64,000 nt of DNA. Source: Agrypnia vestita (taxonomy: Eukaryota; Arthropoda; Insecta; Trichoptera; Phryganeidae). Position numbers and translations under genes: made by a program. This document shows positions 34,905 through 46,283 of the stretch, piece by piece; within the stretch, counting starts at the first letter, position 1, and every line of letters starts with the position of its first letter. A model generated the notes under the pieces. That model was not told the DNA's origin. It made no database searches and was given only the letters and a program-made list of their open reading frames with translations. The stretch lies in NCBI GenBank assembly GCA_016648135.1, contig JADDOH010002114.1:1-64000 (forward strand), in the 5' to 3' direction.

Positions 34905-35065
34905 GGTGGCCTTAGCAACATGCGTTGAGCGGCCGGTTCGAGTTTGGTGACCCGGAGTTCAAGCCCCATCCCGGCCGTTTAATTTCGTTTTTTTAGCGAT
35001 GAATTGGAACGAATTCACGAACGTTACACTAAGTTACGGCGACAGACTCAAACGCGCAGATGTAA
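34905..35065 (+). repeat. SINE-E, copy 2
   Basis: CTTAGCAACATGCGTTGAGC and a box-B-like GGAGTTCAAGCCCCATCC, then CGTTACACTAAGTTACGG. It directly precedes the LINE-A fragment at 35068. Confidence 0.6.
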
Positions 35066-35067
35066 AT

Positions 35068-35370
35068 TACTTACTTACTTAACATCACGCCGTTTTCCCG
35101 TGGGGTAAGCAGAGAGGATAGAGCGTCACACTCATCGGTCCTGACATACAACTCCCGCCTCATCCACATTCATACATATTCGAATGCAAGCACGACAGTT
35201 GTTCAGGCTTCTAACGGGACCATTTTCCAGTATCTGATTAATCTGAACGTGCCACGTTTTCCGCGGTCGTTGTCTCTTTCTAGTACCGTCAACACTGGCG
35301 TCATATATCTTTCTTACCGTTCCTTCCTCATTCATTCGCTCAACATGCCCAAACCACCTGAGCAACAAAA
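35068..35370 (-). mobile_element. LINE-A 3' fragment, left half of a head-to-head pair
   Basis: The frame 35368-35132 is open: LLRWFGHVERMNEEGTVRKI, KRQRPRKTWHVQINQILENG, ACIRICMNVDEAGVVCQDR. The 3' end carries AAGTAAGTAAGTAA, a GTAA-type tail, at 35070-35083 on the + strand as its complement. Confidence 0.88.
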
Positions 35371-35424
35371 TTTAATTCTATTATTAATGCTAACATCAGT
35401 TCTGCATTCATTCCTAATATCTTC

Positions 35425-35700
35425 GATCGTGGTTGGGGCATGCTGAGCGAATGAATGAGGAAAGAATGATAAGATATCAAATGCACGTGTGGACGGAGCC
35501 AGAAAGAGAGGGCAACCGCGAAAGACGTGGCACGACCAGATTAACCAGATACTGGAAGATGGTCCCATTAGAAGCATCATCAACCGTTGAACTTGCATGC
35601 GAATATGTATGAATATAAATGAGGCGAGAGTTGTGAGTCAGGACAAAAGAGTGTGGTGCTCTATCCTCTCTGCCACCCCTCACAGCGTATTGATATTTAT
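35425..35700 (+). mobile_element. LINE-A 3' fragment, right half of a head-to-head pair
   Basis: Pieces of WGMLSE-NEERMIRYQ, ARKREGNRERRGTTRLTRY (a frame-shifted GRPRKTWHDQI), LACEYV-NINEARVVSQDKRVW. The tail is lost. It faces the 35068-35370 copy across a 54-bp spacer, so the pair forms a long imperfect inverted repeat. Confidence 0.85.
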
Positions 35701-35766
35701 TTCGGTACATCAAATTTTATTCAATTAAAAATGATTCGTTAGTTCCGATAAGTGCAGAAAGGCAGT

Positions 35767-36250
35767 AAAATAAGTAACCCATAAAAAACAAGTTTTTATT
35801 ATACTCCCTTTCTTTGTAAAATATAATAACAATTAAAGACGAATGAAAACATATAACATAACACTAAACTTACAGTAATTTAATATATTTCTAAAAGATA
35901 TTTTGAGCTTTGATAAGACACTTCATGCTTTGTGTAGTGAAGTACCTATTATGTATACCAACGGAGTAATTCAAATTTAGAAAATATTCCGCGACGTTAT
36001 CGGGCCGCCGTTGCTAGTAATCAAACTTTTGTAATGATTCCAATTTGAAAAAACTATTAAAAATTTGAAAAATTATACTATAATTATTATTATTTTTTAA
36101 CGAAATTTTGATAGATCTTCTTGATCGTCGCCACGAGTCTGCTTGAAAAGTTTCAGCTCGATTGGATCACGGGAAAAGGGTCAAAAATCGATCCAAAGTT
36201 TTTTCGACGGCAAGCAAGCATGTAATGGGAGTAATGGGAGTAATAATAAA
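35767..36250 (+). repeat. Repeat family G, copy 2, interrupted
   Basis: Left piece 35767-35815 (AAGTAACCCATAAAAAACAA, ATACTCCCTTTCTTT) and right piece about 36040-36250 (AAGTTTCAGCTCGATTGGAT, TCCAAAGTTTTTTCG). About 225 bp of unrelated DNA lies between. Confidence 0.65.
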
Positions 36251-36829
36251 ATATTCCGCTTATGTGTAGCGTACGTAATGTGATCCCTTTTTGTAAAGTC
36301 AAGATGTAATTAAATCATTTAAATTTAAGGTAATATAAACGAAGATTGATATCGAAATGTACAAAAAATATTAATTATATAATCATTAAGTATACATTTT
36401 CAATTCACAAAAGGTGCTAAAAAGATGGGGCTTTTATCATGTAACACCGTGATTTACATTATGAGAATTGCTTAACGAGATCCAGTTATTTCTTACGCGT
36501 GAGCTTATTATGCTCGCTCGTGCAGTGATCAAAGTATTGAAAGTGTTGTGTAACATCGTCTGTAGCCGTCATGTCCCTCAAAAAATTTTGCAACCGGTTC
36601 GTTAAACTAATTTTGGTAACCGCTCGTATATTCCCTCCGCTGTATAGTAAATGCATTTTTAGTTTTTATTCGCGATCACGTACCAATTAATTGGATCAAT
36701 TTTCCCATCTGATGGGCAGAGTAAGAGACTTTAGAAGAACGCTACAAATCATAATTTTTTCAGAAGCAATAGTCTCGATATCTTGAAAGTGTCAAGTATG
36801 GCCAAAAAGAAACTGTCGAATTAAGCAAG
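36251..36829. other. Intergenic DNA
   Basis: A moderately complex stretch at 36490-36720 (AACCGGTTCGTTAAACTAAT, TTATTCGCGATCACGTACC) is not recognised. Confidence 0.35.
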
Positions 36830-37290
36830 ATTTGCAGTACATAATGGCGTTTTAGTGCCAACTGTATGGAAGTGAAGCCTAGAATTGGCAAAAAAGAAGT
36901 CAAAGTAGACTGAATGCGGTCTTTGGAGGAATGAAAAAATTAGAAAAGAATTTAATGTTGGCTGTAGTGTGGTATATAGAATAAAGAAAGGAGTGATGAT
37001 ATGGTTTGGTCATGTAGAACGTATGAGCGAGGAAAATATGGTTAAGAAAATATATGGGGCGAGTGTTGAAGGCAACGGGAATAAAGAGCGTCTGCGAAAG
37101 ACTGCTAAAGATCCTACAAGTATTGAGGAATGGTCCTGTTTAAAGCTTCAACAACCGTAGAGCATGCATGAAAAGATGTATGAATGCAGCCGAAGCAAAA
37201 TTATTGTGTCAAGTTAGAAGAATATGGCGTTCTAGCCTCTCTGCCTACCCCTGCGGAGAAACGGTGTGATGGTTAGTTAGTTAGTCAAAA
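36830..37290 (+). mobile_element. LINE-A 3' fragment, longer copy
   Basis: Readable from VPTVWK and the charged KKEVK segment through the open frame 36969-37160 (MIWFGHVERMSEENMVKKIY, GASVEGNGNKERLRKT). It ends RRIWRSSLSAYPCGETV and the tail GGTTAGTTAGTTAGTC (TTAG type). Confidence 0.88.
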
Positions 37291-38100
37291 TAAACTGCAT
37301 TAAGGCTCCTTTGTATCTCCATTTTTCATTGCCCTGGAGAAGGTAGAAAATTATATTCAATCACATCTGATGCAAATTCTAATTCTAAGTAAATTCTCTC
37401 ATGTAAATTAAAATGTTACATTCTACAATATTTTCTTTCTTACGCTTACAGATACATACATACTGATTCTGCATTATCTATCTCTTTGTTTATAGTCATA
37501 AATTAAATATTTACTATCCCAATAAAGATGTGCTAAATACTTGTTCTCGATGGGTACTAAAAATAATATTCGAATTTAAATAAATTAATGCTGAAATGTA
37601 GACACTGTTTTCTTCAAAATATTTCTCAAATTGTTGTACCGCCAGCGATAAAGAGATCGTAAATTTTACCATAAATATTCCCAAAAGGTCGGGATAACTT
37701 TTGTGACGTGTAATTTTTGTGCGGAGAACGCAATTACGCGCCGTAAAGTCACACAACGAACTCGGTAAAAAACGGAAAAACACAACAAAAAGATACAAAA
37801 TCCCGGTTTGCGGTCAAATATAGACTCGCAAAATTAAATGTGTTGTTATACGGAGAAGGATAAAGGTCGCGTTTTAAAAAAATATATATCAATATTTTTG
37901 CGTTGAGGATGAAACTTTTTGTGAAATGTTTTATCGTGGTGTCGGTACAATTTAAATATTATTTTTTGCCAAATGATCCCACCATTCAATTTTGTATGAT
38001 ATCGCCCTAATAATCTGCCATTGTAACGATATTTTTACAAAAAAATGTATTCTTTAGAAAATATCTAAGTGTACTTTTATTTTGATAGAAAATTCTTGAT
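37291..38100. other. Intergenic DNA with a complex island at 37600-37880
   Basis: The island (ACCGCCAGCGATAAAGAGAT, CAATTACGCGCCGTAAAGTC) is balanced in composition and may be a conserved element. The rest is AT-rich. Confidence 0.3.
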
Positions 38101-38335
38101 ATGTCGGGTATAAAAGCAAAGACAACAATATCCAAAAAAAATGTTTTGAATACAGTCACCGAGGATTACTAAATTAAAATTTACTGAATTCTATGCCTTC
38201 CAAAATCGTGTTTCCTATGAATTTATAGGCTATTTTTATAAAATATTGAATTTAGTACATTATAAATTAGTAATCCTCGATGATTGCATTCAATTTTTTT
38301 TTGGATATTGCCGCCTTTGTTTTTATACCCCACAT
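38101..38335. mobile_element. Palindromic MITE, copy 1
   Basis: About 235 bp. The left half (ATGTCGGGTATAAAAGCAAA, AACAATATCC, GAGGATTACTAAA) is the imperfect reverse complement of the right half (ATTAGTAATCCTCGATG, GGATATTGCCGCC, TTTATACCCCACAT) over 80-90 bp, leaving a small unique centre. No coding capacity. Second copy at 47268-47660. Confidence 0.75.
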
Positions 38336-39124
38336 ACGATGATTACTACAAATTAAGATATCCAGTAGTGATCACATTCACGAACAACGGTAATGACAGT
38401 CATCGTGATGTGATGCTATAACTATCTTATTTTAAGATTTACGAGTAGGAATTGAAAGACGACGATATCTATGATATATGTTAACTAATTGGCTATCTGT
38501 GTATTTGTCTGCTCTCTCTGTCCGTCGGTCTTAGAACGATCACAACCAAATTTTTCATAATTACTATTTAGGACCCTGCACAAGACATAACCCTCCCCCT
38601 TCTTCCGACTACCACATTCCATCTACTTGGCATATTTCTTTCTAAATTGTATTGATATCTATATACTCCAAACTTTGCACAGCTACTTTTTTTTAAAAAT
38701 AATAATATGTATATATAAAAATTTATTAATTTATTAATATTTAAAAATAATAATATTATACATTATTATAATTTTATAATATAATAATATATAATAATAT
38801 AATTATAATATATAATAATAAAAAATAAAAATAAATGTTTACATCAATTATCCAATTAGGAGTGCCTGCAGCATGTACTTATAATTAAAAGGAATTAGCT
38901 TGTAATTAAAAGGAATAAGACGAAAAAAGCATATTAGAAAAAGAAAGATATGTTAAAAAAACACTCGAACAAGTTACTGCGGAAAATATAAAGGCCGCTC
39001 ATCCTGTTAAATAAACTTTCATAATTACACCCAGTACCAATGGCAAAAATCTTTATAATTTTTATGTATGTTTTTTATGTATGATTGTATTCTCAGATAG
39101 TTAATAATTGAGCTAGCTGTTGCG
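38336..39124. other. AT-rich intergenic DNA with low-complexity tract
   Basis: 38690-38835 is almost pure A/T (AATAATAATATTATAC type). Nothing else recognised. Confidence 0.55.
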
Positions 39125-39312
39125 AGTTGAGTAGCTTGTTGGTCTTGTGGTTAGAACACTGGCCTCGTGATCCAAAGGTTGCGGGTTCGAACCTCACTCC
39201 AGACTAGCAAGTTAGTCCTATTTTCATAGCACAAGCGTTTAGCTTAGTTTAAAAATAGTAAGAATATTGATGTGACACGTATTCCGTGTTCACATCTCTA
39301 TTTAAAAAAAAA
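39125..39312 (+). repeat. SINE-A, tRNA-derived, copy 2
   Basis: Box A side GGTCTTGTGGTTAGAACA near 39141. A perfect B box GGTTCGAAC lies at 39184-39192, then ACTAGCAAGTTAGTCCTATT, TGATGTGACACGTATTCCGT and an A-tract at 39303. Best-preserved member of the family. Confidence 0.85.
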
Positions 39313-39904
39313 ATGATAATAATGAAATGAAAGCGAGATTACTGCAAACATCTTTAAGTCGCTGATTAAGTTTAGAACCTATTGTAAACTTTCCGTTATA
39401 AATATAGTCAGAATAATGAGATTTGGTATTTCTCAAAGAGTTCGACAACTTTGTAATATAGAAAACTATTCTTGAATCTGCAATATTTTACTGTATTATT
39501 TATGTGCTTTTTAACAAATTTATTATTGACATGACGTAGCCACCTTTCTTTTGTCGTAGCCGCACAGTGGCCTCGATATAGAACAATGTAACCCCCTGGA
39601 GGACTTCTGTCGGTCGGGAATCGGGAAAATATATCTGGAATAAATGGGATGAATTGAATAAGTGAATTATCTATAAGTCGACTCGAGTCGCTTTTAGACA
39701 TCTTCAAAGTGTATTTAAAACTTGAAAGCATTATTGTTGATAATGGAAGTCTGAAAGAAGTCGCTGAAGGCTTAGCTTTTCACTTTTGGAGGTATGAAGA
39801 TTCATTAGTACCAAGTTTTGTGAAATAGTTAATTCAATTATTGTTCCTCATATAAACCACTGTATAAAAAAGGATCATCGAGATATATATATATACATAT
39901 ATAA
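39313..39904. other. AT-rich intergenic DNA
   Basis: The minus frame 39408-39731 (107 codons) has a mixed composition but no recognised domain. Not called as a gene. Confidence 0.4.
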
Positions 39905-40092
39905 AACCTAGCATGACCAGGTAAACCAAATAGTGAAAGATAAGTTATAAAAAGCTTCACTAAACTATGAGCGTACATGAGAAGATGTATGGCAAAGCTT
40001 GAGGCAAAAGTGATGTACCAGGTCAGAAGAGTGTGGCGTTCTATCCTCTCTACCTATTTCAAAAAAGAAAGGCTATAAGGGTAAGTTAGTTC
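39905..40092 (+). mobile_element. LINE-A 3' fragment
   Basis: CATGACCAGGTAAACCAAAT, GAGAAGATGTATGGCAAAGC and GTGTGGCGTTCTATCCTCTC in family order. The tail is the mixed form GGGTAAGTTAGTTC. Confidence 0.8.
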
Positions 40093-40164
40093 AGCAGCAT
40101 ATTATTTTTGGATAGTGAAGAATAAATTATAAAATTACTAGCAGCAAAATGGCTATTTTAAATA

Positions 40165-40378
40165 CTGGTTTTCTTGGCCAAACGCAGCAATCCTCTGGTT
40201 TGTCAGACTCTTTACTTTCCCGACATGGCTCCATGTGATTTTTGGCTAACCACAATTTTAAAAATACCACTGAAAGGGACGAGATTTGAATCAAGAAAAT
40301 ACATTATTCGAAACGCAACGGCCGGGCCCAGCAGAACAACTTTCCAAAAGGTGCGTTCCAGAAGTATTTCCAAGACAA
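40165..40378 (+). pseudogene. Mariner transposase C-terminal relic
   Basis: The open frame 40174-40404 reads FLAKRSNPL, then YFPDMAPCDFWL and IPLKGTRFESRK. This is the mariner third catalytic Asp region (P-D-x-A-P-x-D-F) followed by the K-G-x-R-F-x-S box. Near 40350 another frame resumes AFQKYFQD, so there is a frameshift. Only about 70 codons of the C-terminus survive and the usual P-P-Y-S is changed. It differs from the cecropia-like copy at 18209 (APCDFWL versus APTDYHIF), so it belongs to another mariner lineage. It is cut off by the LINE-A stub at 40378. Confidence 0.8.
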
Positions 40379-40412
40379 ATCCTCTCTGCCTACCCCTTAG
40401 TTAGTTAGTTTA
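40379..40412 (+). mobile_element. LINE-A 3' stub
   Basis: CCTCTCTGCCTACCCC followed by TTAGTTAGTTAGTT: only the last 18 bases of the family plus the TTAG-type tail. Confidence 0.7.
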
Positions 40413-41134
40413 CCAGTGTATGTGACATTACCAAGGGGTCTACTTTGAAGAAGATTAAAGACAGTATAGTGTTTACGAATTAATGTAGTTCTGCCAAACA
40501 AAGGTTCGATATTTTTTTAACACACCATGTATATATTTACGAATGCGCTATTTTACGAATAATTAGGTAATTAATAATTTGGTATTCAGATTTTTTTTAA
40601 TCCGGCTAGAGGCTTGATGCAAGCCTCTAAAAATTTCGTTTTTATATATTTTTCTTGAGTGTGCATTGTATTTATATGATGTACACCATAATACTTAATG
40701 GGGCGAAGAAATCCACGATAGAGAATGTGAGTATGATGAGATATCGAGCGTGGCATCACAGCGAGCTGCAGAAGTGACCAGCTCATTCTGATTCTGTGGG
40801 AAGTGCGATCGACAGTTTGTATCGCGATCTAAACAACACAGTTGCCGAATGCAGCTAACTTCAGTTGCCTTGGAATTCCACGGTATTGTTATTTCAATGG
40901 AAATTGCAGACAAAAGCAGAAATACACCTTTACAATAGGTGATATTAAATACAGAACTTTAAAATATATTTTAAAAATATAAATTATTTAAAAAAAAACT
41001 GTAAATTATGCTTTCAGAAAAATAAAATAAGCAATAAAACATGCTCTAATAAAACACAATATAAAGAAAATGAAAAATATTCTCGCACATTATAAATTAT
41101 TATTATTTTATATAAAAAAATAGAATTGCGTACA
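40413..41134. other. Intergenic DNA
   Basis: 40700-40910 is less AT-rich. A minus frame of 72 codons (40913-40695) has a faint LINE-C-terminus look but no secure motif. Confidence 0.35.
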
Positions 41135-41215
41135 CGAGATACGTGACAAATCAATATTTTCAAACTAAACTTAACGCCTGTGCTTTGAAAACTACTACTA
41201 ACTTGCTAGTCAAGA
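41135..41215 (-). repeat. SINE-A 3' fragment, copy 3
   Basis: The reverse complement keeps ACTAGCAAGTTAGTAGTAG, AAAGCACAGGCGTTAAG and TTGATTTGTCACGTATC, which are the SINE-A body and tail. Confidence 0.6.
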
Positions 41216-41454
41216 AAGAGGCTTCATAAAGAACAAAAAAAAAACTTAATTCAAAAGATTTCACGAGATGGAGTTATATTTGCAAGAATCCAACGAATCG
41301 TTGCACTTTGCTCCGGTCCAGTATCAAGTATGATCGTGTTTTCGCATTTTTCATATTCTTCCACCATTTTTAGACGCTTATAACAAACTTATTAAAAGTT
41401 CACTTTTTATAAATACACATAAAATATAGCATCGCTTCTGATAAATTTCAGCAA

Positions 41455-42145
41455 ATCGAAAATGATGGTGTTCGAGAGGGACGGAAGAGTGACTAAGTGA
41501 GATGTAATGGTAAGCAATGAATGCTTGGTGCAAGTGAACGATTTTGTGTATTTCGGACGTATGTTTGGTAGAGACAGGTAAGGCTAAAAACAATACTCAT
41601 TGAGAGTGACAGCGGGAAACAAAGTCAATAGGGCTCTGAAGGCCATTAGGGCCAGTAAGAATCTGTCAGAGGTAGCAGGCCTAGTGGTATATGTATATGA
41701 TAGAGTTCTGGTGCCAACTATGATGTAAGAAAATTAAGCCAGCGATTAGCAAAAAAAGAATGTAAAAAAGGAAGTAAAACTTGATGCGGTGAAAATGCGG
41801 TCGCTAAAGCTCATGTCTGGAAAATTGAGGAATTAACAAATTAGAAGTGAATTGAATTCTGGCTGTCATTTGGAATGGTAAATCAGCGAAGAAAAGATGG
41901 TTACGAAAATATGTGAGATGAGTGTTGATGACAAAAGGTGCAGAGGCCATCCGCGAAAGACCTGTCACGATCGGATACAATAATTATTGGAAGATGGCCT
42001 TGTCAAAAGCTTCAACAACCGTCGAGCGTGCATGAGAAGATTTATGAATATAGCCGAAGCAAAAGCGGTGTGGCATGATAGAATACTGAGGCATTCTATC
42101 CTTTCTGCTTACCCCTACGGGAAACGGCATGATAGTTAGTTACTT
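41455..42145 (+). mobile_element. LINE-A, longest copy (reverse-transcriptase C-terminal region)
   Basis: Non-LTR retrotransposons copy RNA into DNA at a nicked target, often stopping early; all LINE-A copies here are such 3' stubs. This one starts near VNDFVYFGRMFGRDR, the V-x-x-F-x-Y-L-G position after the palm. It continues through KSMSGKLRN-type and WNGKSAKKRWLRKYV-like segments, then RCRGHPRKTCHDRIQ and NNRRACMRRFMNIAEAKAVW to ILSAYPYGKRHDS. Many frameshifts and stops are present. It ends ATAGTTAGTTACTTATTTC, a worn tail. The RTE-like assignment rests on the C-terminal landmarks and tetranucleotide tails. Confidence 0.82.
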
Positions 42146-43032
42146 ATTTCATAAATTATTTTTAATAATATCGGTCAGCTGCGTTATTCCAATAACGATG
42201 AAATGTACACAAAGTCTGCCCTAAGATAGGTGTTCACCTAGTATGGCGGACACGGGATATTAAAAAAATGGGATTAGATATTACAATTCAAAATATGTCA
42301 CAGTATTTTCATTTAATTTTATCATTAAAAAATTGTCATTTAATAAAATCAAAAACATACATAGTTTCACACTATTTAATGAAAAAATAATGAAGTTACA
42401 AATAAACGCAATTATATACTTTAAAAAATTATTTTAATTTATTGTAATATAATATTTAATTTATTTACAACATAAAAGAACGTTTTGTATATCTATATCG
42501 TTTTCATCCAGACACTTTATAACACGACGGAATCTCGTAGTACTGAATATCTGCCCTTCCAACTGTAACGTCTAGACATCATTATGACGTGGTCGTAGTG
42601 CAAATAACAGCGTGAACAGGTTATCCTCGTCCATAATACAAATTTAATCGAAATACGTATTTTCCTCCCGAAATTAAGTTTAAATAATAATTTGAAACGA
42701 TGGTGTATACGATATTTTGTGAACTTACATAAATCATAAATTTATAAGTAAAAATCTTAATATTTTATTCGTACATAGGTACCTACCGGAGAATACTTTC
42801 ATATTTTAGATGAATTTATTAATATTTTTATAACGTTTTTAAACTTTTGTAAAATGATACTGTATTTGCATTACTTTTTTTATTTTACGCTACAATACAT
42901 AAATAGGCCACGAGGCCCATATCATTGGAATGCGGATAGGCTCAGAACATACTCTACTAATAGAACATAATCGAAAATATTGCCATCTCCATAGCAGTCT
43001 TGTGATGATCGTGTGAATTTTCGTTTCGTCAG
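42146..43032. other. AT-rich intergenic DNA
   Basis: Nothing recognised. Confidence 0.5.
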
Positions 43033-43181
43033 CTTCTTCGTCAACCGGCGAGCTTGCATACGAAGATGTATGAATGTGGATGAGGCGAGAGTTGTATGTC
43101 AGGACAGAAAAGTGTGATTCTCTATCCTCTCTGCCTACCCCCACGGGGATATGGCGTGATGGTAAGTAAGTAAGTAAGTAA
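43033..43181 (+). mobile_element. LINE-A 3' fragment with clean GTAA tail
   Basis: CGAGCTTGCATACGAAGATG, TGGATGAGGCGAGAGTTGTA, CTATCCTCTCTGCCTACCCC, then GATGGTAAGTAAGTAAGTAA with five GTAA units, ending at 43181. The open minus frame across it is an antisense shadow. Confidence 0.9.
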
Positions 43182-44394
43182 GCTCCGAGCACTCTCGCTT
43201 GTGAGCAGGTGTATGTAAAATTGTGTGTTTGCCAATTCATCGAGTTCGACCATCATCACTTGAGTTTCCTACGCCCTCCCTTTTTTCATATACAGTCCAC
43301 ACTATCCCGTTCCCGTTTATCGTCCATCGTCATATTTTAATTTCCCAACTTCATTGATTTCGTTGATTTACGAAGGAACGGATTAGAAATCAAAACTATA
43401 TATATTTTTATTAACATAATGTAATATTTTGTAAGTATTCAAATATATCACTTTATGTTATGAGGTATTGAAACATTTATTTTCAGTTAGGATTAATTTC
43501 GAAATCCCTCAGATAAATCATAGTGTTTTTATTAATACAATTTTAATGTCACTTAATAATACCAAAAAGAAAATTAATTTAATAACATATGCGTTTGATA
43601 CAATTCTTAAAATGAAATAAAGACTTTTAGGTATACATCGTAATAATTTTTCATCTTGACAAATAATCAAAAATTAAAATTTTGTTTCCAAACATTAAAC
43701 AATTGTGATGAATATAGTTTACAGGATAGATGGCACGAGAATATAAATGTTGAAAATAATTTAATTCAAGAATCACAGTTTAAGATAGATTGCTCTTTAA
43801 GCGAGAAGTTACGAGTGAATAAATTAAATTAATCTTTTACTGCGTTTAAGCAAGAATGGCTATTATATAAAAATAATAAACTATTTAAGGAATTGTTTTC
43901 ATTTTATTTTGACTTTTGTGATTCGTATAACTGTCGAAATCTGTCTCTAAAATAATATAAAATGACAACGCAATTGATTTCTTACAGAAATAAATATATT
44001 CTCAACAAAAATGAATTCAAAGCAAAAAATATTTTTGCTTTAAATCCAAAATGTATTTTCTACAAAATACGCAAGAAATGTTTAAAACAACGTATTTATT
44101 ATCTCTCAAATTTATATTATTTTTCTAGGTTTTATTTCTACGGGATGCCCGTAAGGGATACGAAAATAAGATAATGTTACCAATGAAAGTTCAAATAAAC
44201 AGTATCTTACCTACCCAAATTTTTTTGTGTTCTTCTGACGTATTCTCTAAACAAAATCAAGTGTGATTTACGATCACAAAATACAAAGTTTTTCAATTCT
44301 GAATTTCCAACCGATATCAAACATTTTTAGCCTAGGGACTTCATTTATTATAATATTGTTATTTGAAAAACTACAACTGGCAAATGTTTAACCT
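43182..44394. other. AT-rich intergenic DNA
   Basis: Nothing recognised. Confidence 0.5.
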
Positions 44395-44600
44395 CAAGAT
44401 TTCTTTGGATATGTCTCTTGGAGTGTAGAGGAAGTACGACTTAAATTGGTGGCCAAAGAGTATCCAGACCAAAGAGGTTTAGCAAATAGAGATGAAGTAC
44501 TCTGTTTACATATTGATGATACAAATGAAGCAGGCCTTGTTCGGCAGATATCAAATTACCCGAACGCAAAAGGCGTCTCTTGCAGTATCACTCTGAGTTA
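44395..44600 (+). pseudogene. Unassigned coding relic with NRDEV motif, copy 2
   Basis: A non-ATG frame of about 67 codons runs PQDFFGYVSWSVEEVRLKLV, AKEYPDQRGLANRDEVLCLH, DDTNEAGLVRQISNYPNAKG to a stop at about 44600. The NRDEVLCLHIDDTNE part matches NRDEVFCFPIDTNE at 4488-4788. The product is unknown; the composition is protein-like for this AT-rich window. Confidence 0.35.
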
Positions 44601-45149
44601 ATTTTTGAAAAACGACTAATATGAAAAATTTATTTGATTTTCATTAATTAAAATCATCCAAATGTACAGTACGGTACAGTCCAGTAAAATGTTGAAGAAG
44701 TCTTTTTCATTCAATTTTGACAGTTACGGGGGGTAAGCGACATCAAAGAATGCATTTTTTCAATATATCTGACTTGGACTATAACTAATCATTGTCAATA
44801 TTTCAACCCCAGTATTATAAACTCTTTGAACCAGACGGGCATCTGGAAAATCCAGAATTAACTTCACGATCCCAGATCACGACAGCTCTCACTGAGGGTG
44901 TGACGAAGAAAACTTCTAACTACACTAATAATTATTTATTATTTTTTATTTCATTAATTTCAATAAAAATATTTGTTGAAATTAATGAGAATATTTGAAT
45001 TCACATTAGAAGATTTGTCGAATCTCCCTCAACCCTCAAGTATTGTTCCCGAATCGGATATAATTTTGTCAAATTCTCCAATTTATGTAGAAATTTATTT
45101 ATTTCTTATGCGGTACAAAGTATCTAACATCAATAAAACCAAATTAATT
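44601..45149. other. Intergenic DNA
   Basis: Two modest frames (44792-44998, 44973-45233) have no recognised domain. Confidence 0.4.
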
Positions 45150-45240
45150 AATCAATTACAAAGACATACAGAAAAATCTTATTCACGAAGAATTACTAAT
45201 TATGTCTTTAATTATGTCTTTCTAATTGATTAATTTGGTT
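45150..45240. repeat. Inverted repeat made of SINE-C tail sequence
   Basis: ACCAAATTAATTAATCAATT at 45150 is inverted at 45221-45240 (AATTGATTAATTTGGT), with AGACATA/TATGTCT inside each arm. The arm sequence is the SINE-C tail seen at 48968. Confidence 0.7.
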
Positions 45241-45859
45241 TTAAAATTTTTCACAGAACTTTGTTCTGAAAAATTACAACTTCACAAATATGAATGTGTT
45301 CTTGAGTATGATTTTTAAAATAGCTGAAAATGATAAATTAAAATAAAATCATACAAATTTAATTGAAAATTCAAGTATTAAAAAAGGGACGATAAATTAA
45401 ATGTGAAACAATGAAAAATCAAAAATAAATCATTAAAATAATATCAAACTGGAAATGGAAATCAAAATATTATATGTATGATATAGAATGTAACAAATTA
45501 AATCCATAGAAAATATTTAAATAACAAATTAACAACATATCACAGCAAACTCAAGTAATAAAGACAAAAGATAACTATATCTAATACTAATAATTACATA
45601 ATCACAGTTTATTGACATTATCTGAGGAGATTTCTCAAAACTGATTAGTGATTCAGAAAAAATATTTGATATGTTACAATAGGTACTATTAAATTTTTCG
45701 ATCTGTGAAGTTTTCTGTATTATATTCGTCTACTTTCATTCCTTTTTTGCCAATTCCAGGATTCACTTCCATACATCAGAGTTAAATCTTAATTTTTTTA
45801 AAAATGCTCTTGTTCACTATAATTACAGCTCTGTTTTGGAAATTATTCAAATGTGGGTA
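45241..45859. other. AT-rich intergenic DNA
   Basis: Nothing recognised. Confidence 0.5.
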
Positions 45860-46283
45860 TTTTTACTCCCTTTCTTTCACTCGTAGCGTCTGCTTGTCTA
45901 CTTGTCGTCTTGTCTGCTTGTCTGACGAAAAAACTTTGGATCGATTTTTAACCCTTTTCCCGTGATCCAATCGAGCTGAAACTTTGCAAGCAGACTCGTG
46001 GCGATCAAGAAGATCTATTAAATTTTCGTTAAAAAAATTAATAAATTTTTGAATTTTTCAAATTTTGAATGGTTTTTTAATACAAATTAAGTTATATGAA
46101 AATATTTCAACGCTCTGGTAGACGCGAAACCTGATTATAGTATAATTTTGGATTTTTGGAAATTTTTTATTACTCCCTTTCGTAGTGTCGCCCGACCGAA
46201 GCCCAACGCGTAGGTTAAGCGCCAAACCAGTTTCCACTAGTGAATGAGAAAGGGGGTATAATAAAAACTTGGTTTATATGGGT
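45860..46283 (-). repeat. Repeat family G, copy 3
   Basis: Opposite orientation to copy 1: TTTTACTCCCTTTCTTTCAC, ATCGATTTTTAACCCTTTTC, CGTGATCCAATCGAGCTGAA and, at the end, GGTTTATATGGGTTATTTTT. It carries an extra GC patch (46190-46230) not in copy 4. Confidence 0.75.

Noticed and set aside
37270..37290. TTAG repeats as telomere-like sequence
   Set aside because: Insect telomeric repeat is TTAGG; these are tetramers attached to LINE 3' ends.
40695..40913. LINE C-terminus on the minus strand
   Set aside because: Only a vague resemblance; no conserved W-N-x-L-P or similar box could be placed.
42890..43240. 116-codon minus-strand frame
   Set aside because: Antisense shadow of the LINE-A fragment at 43033-43181.
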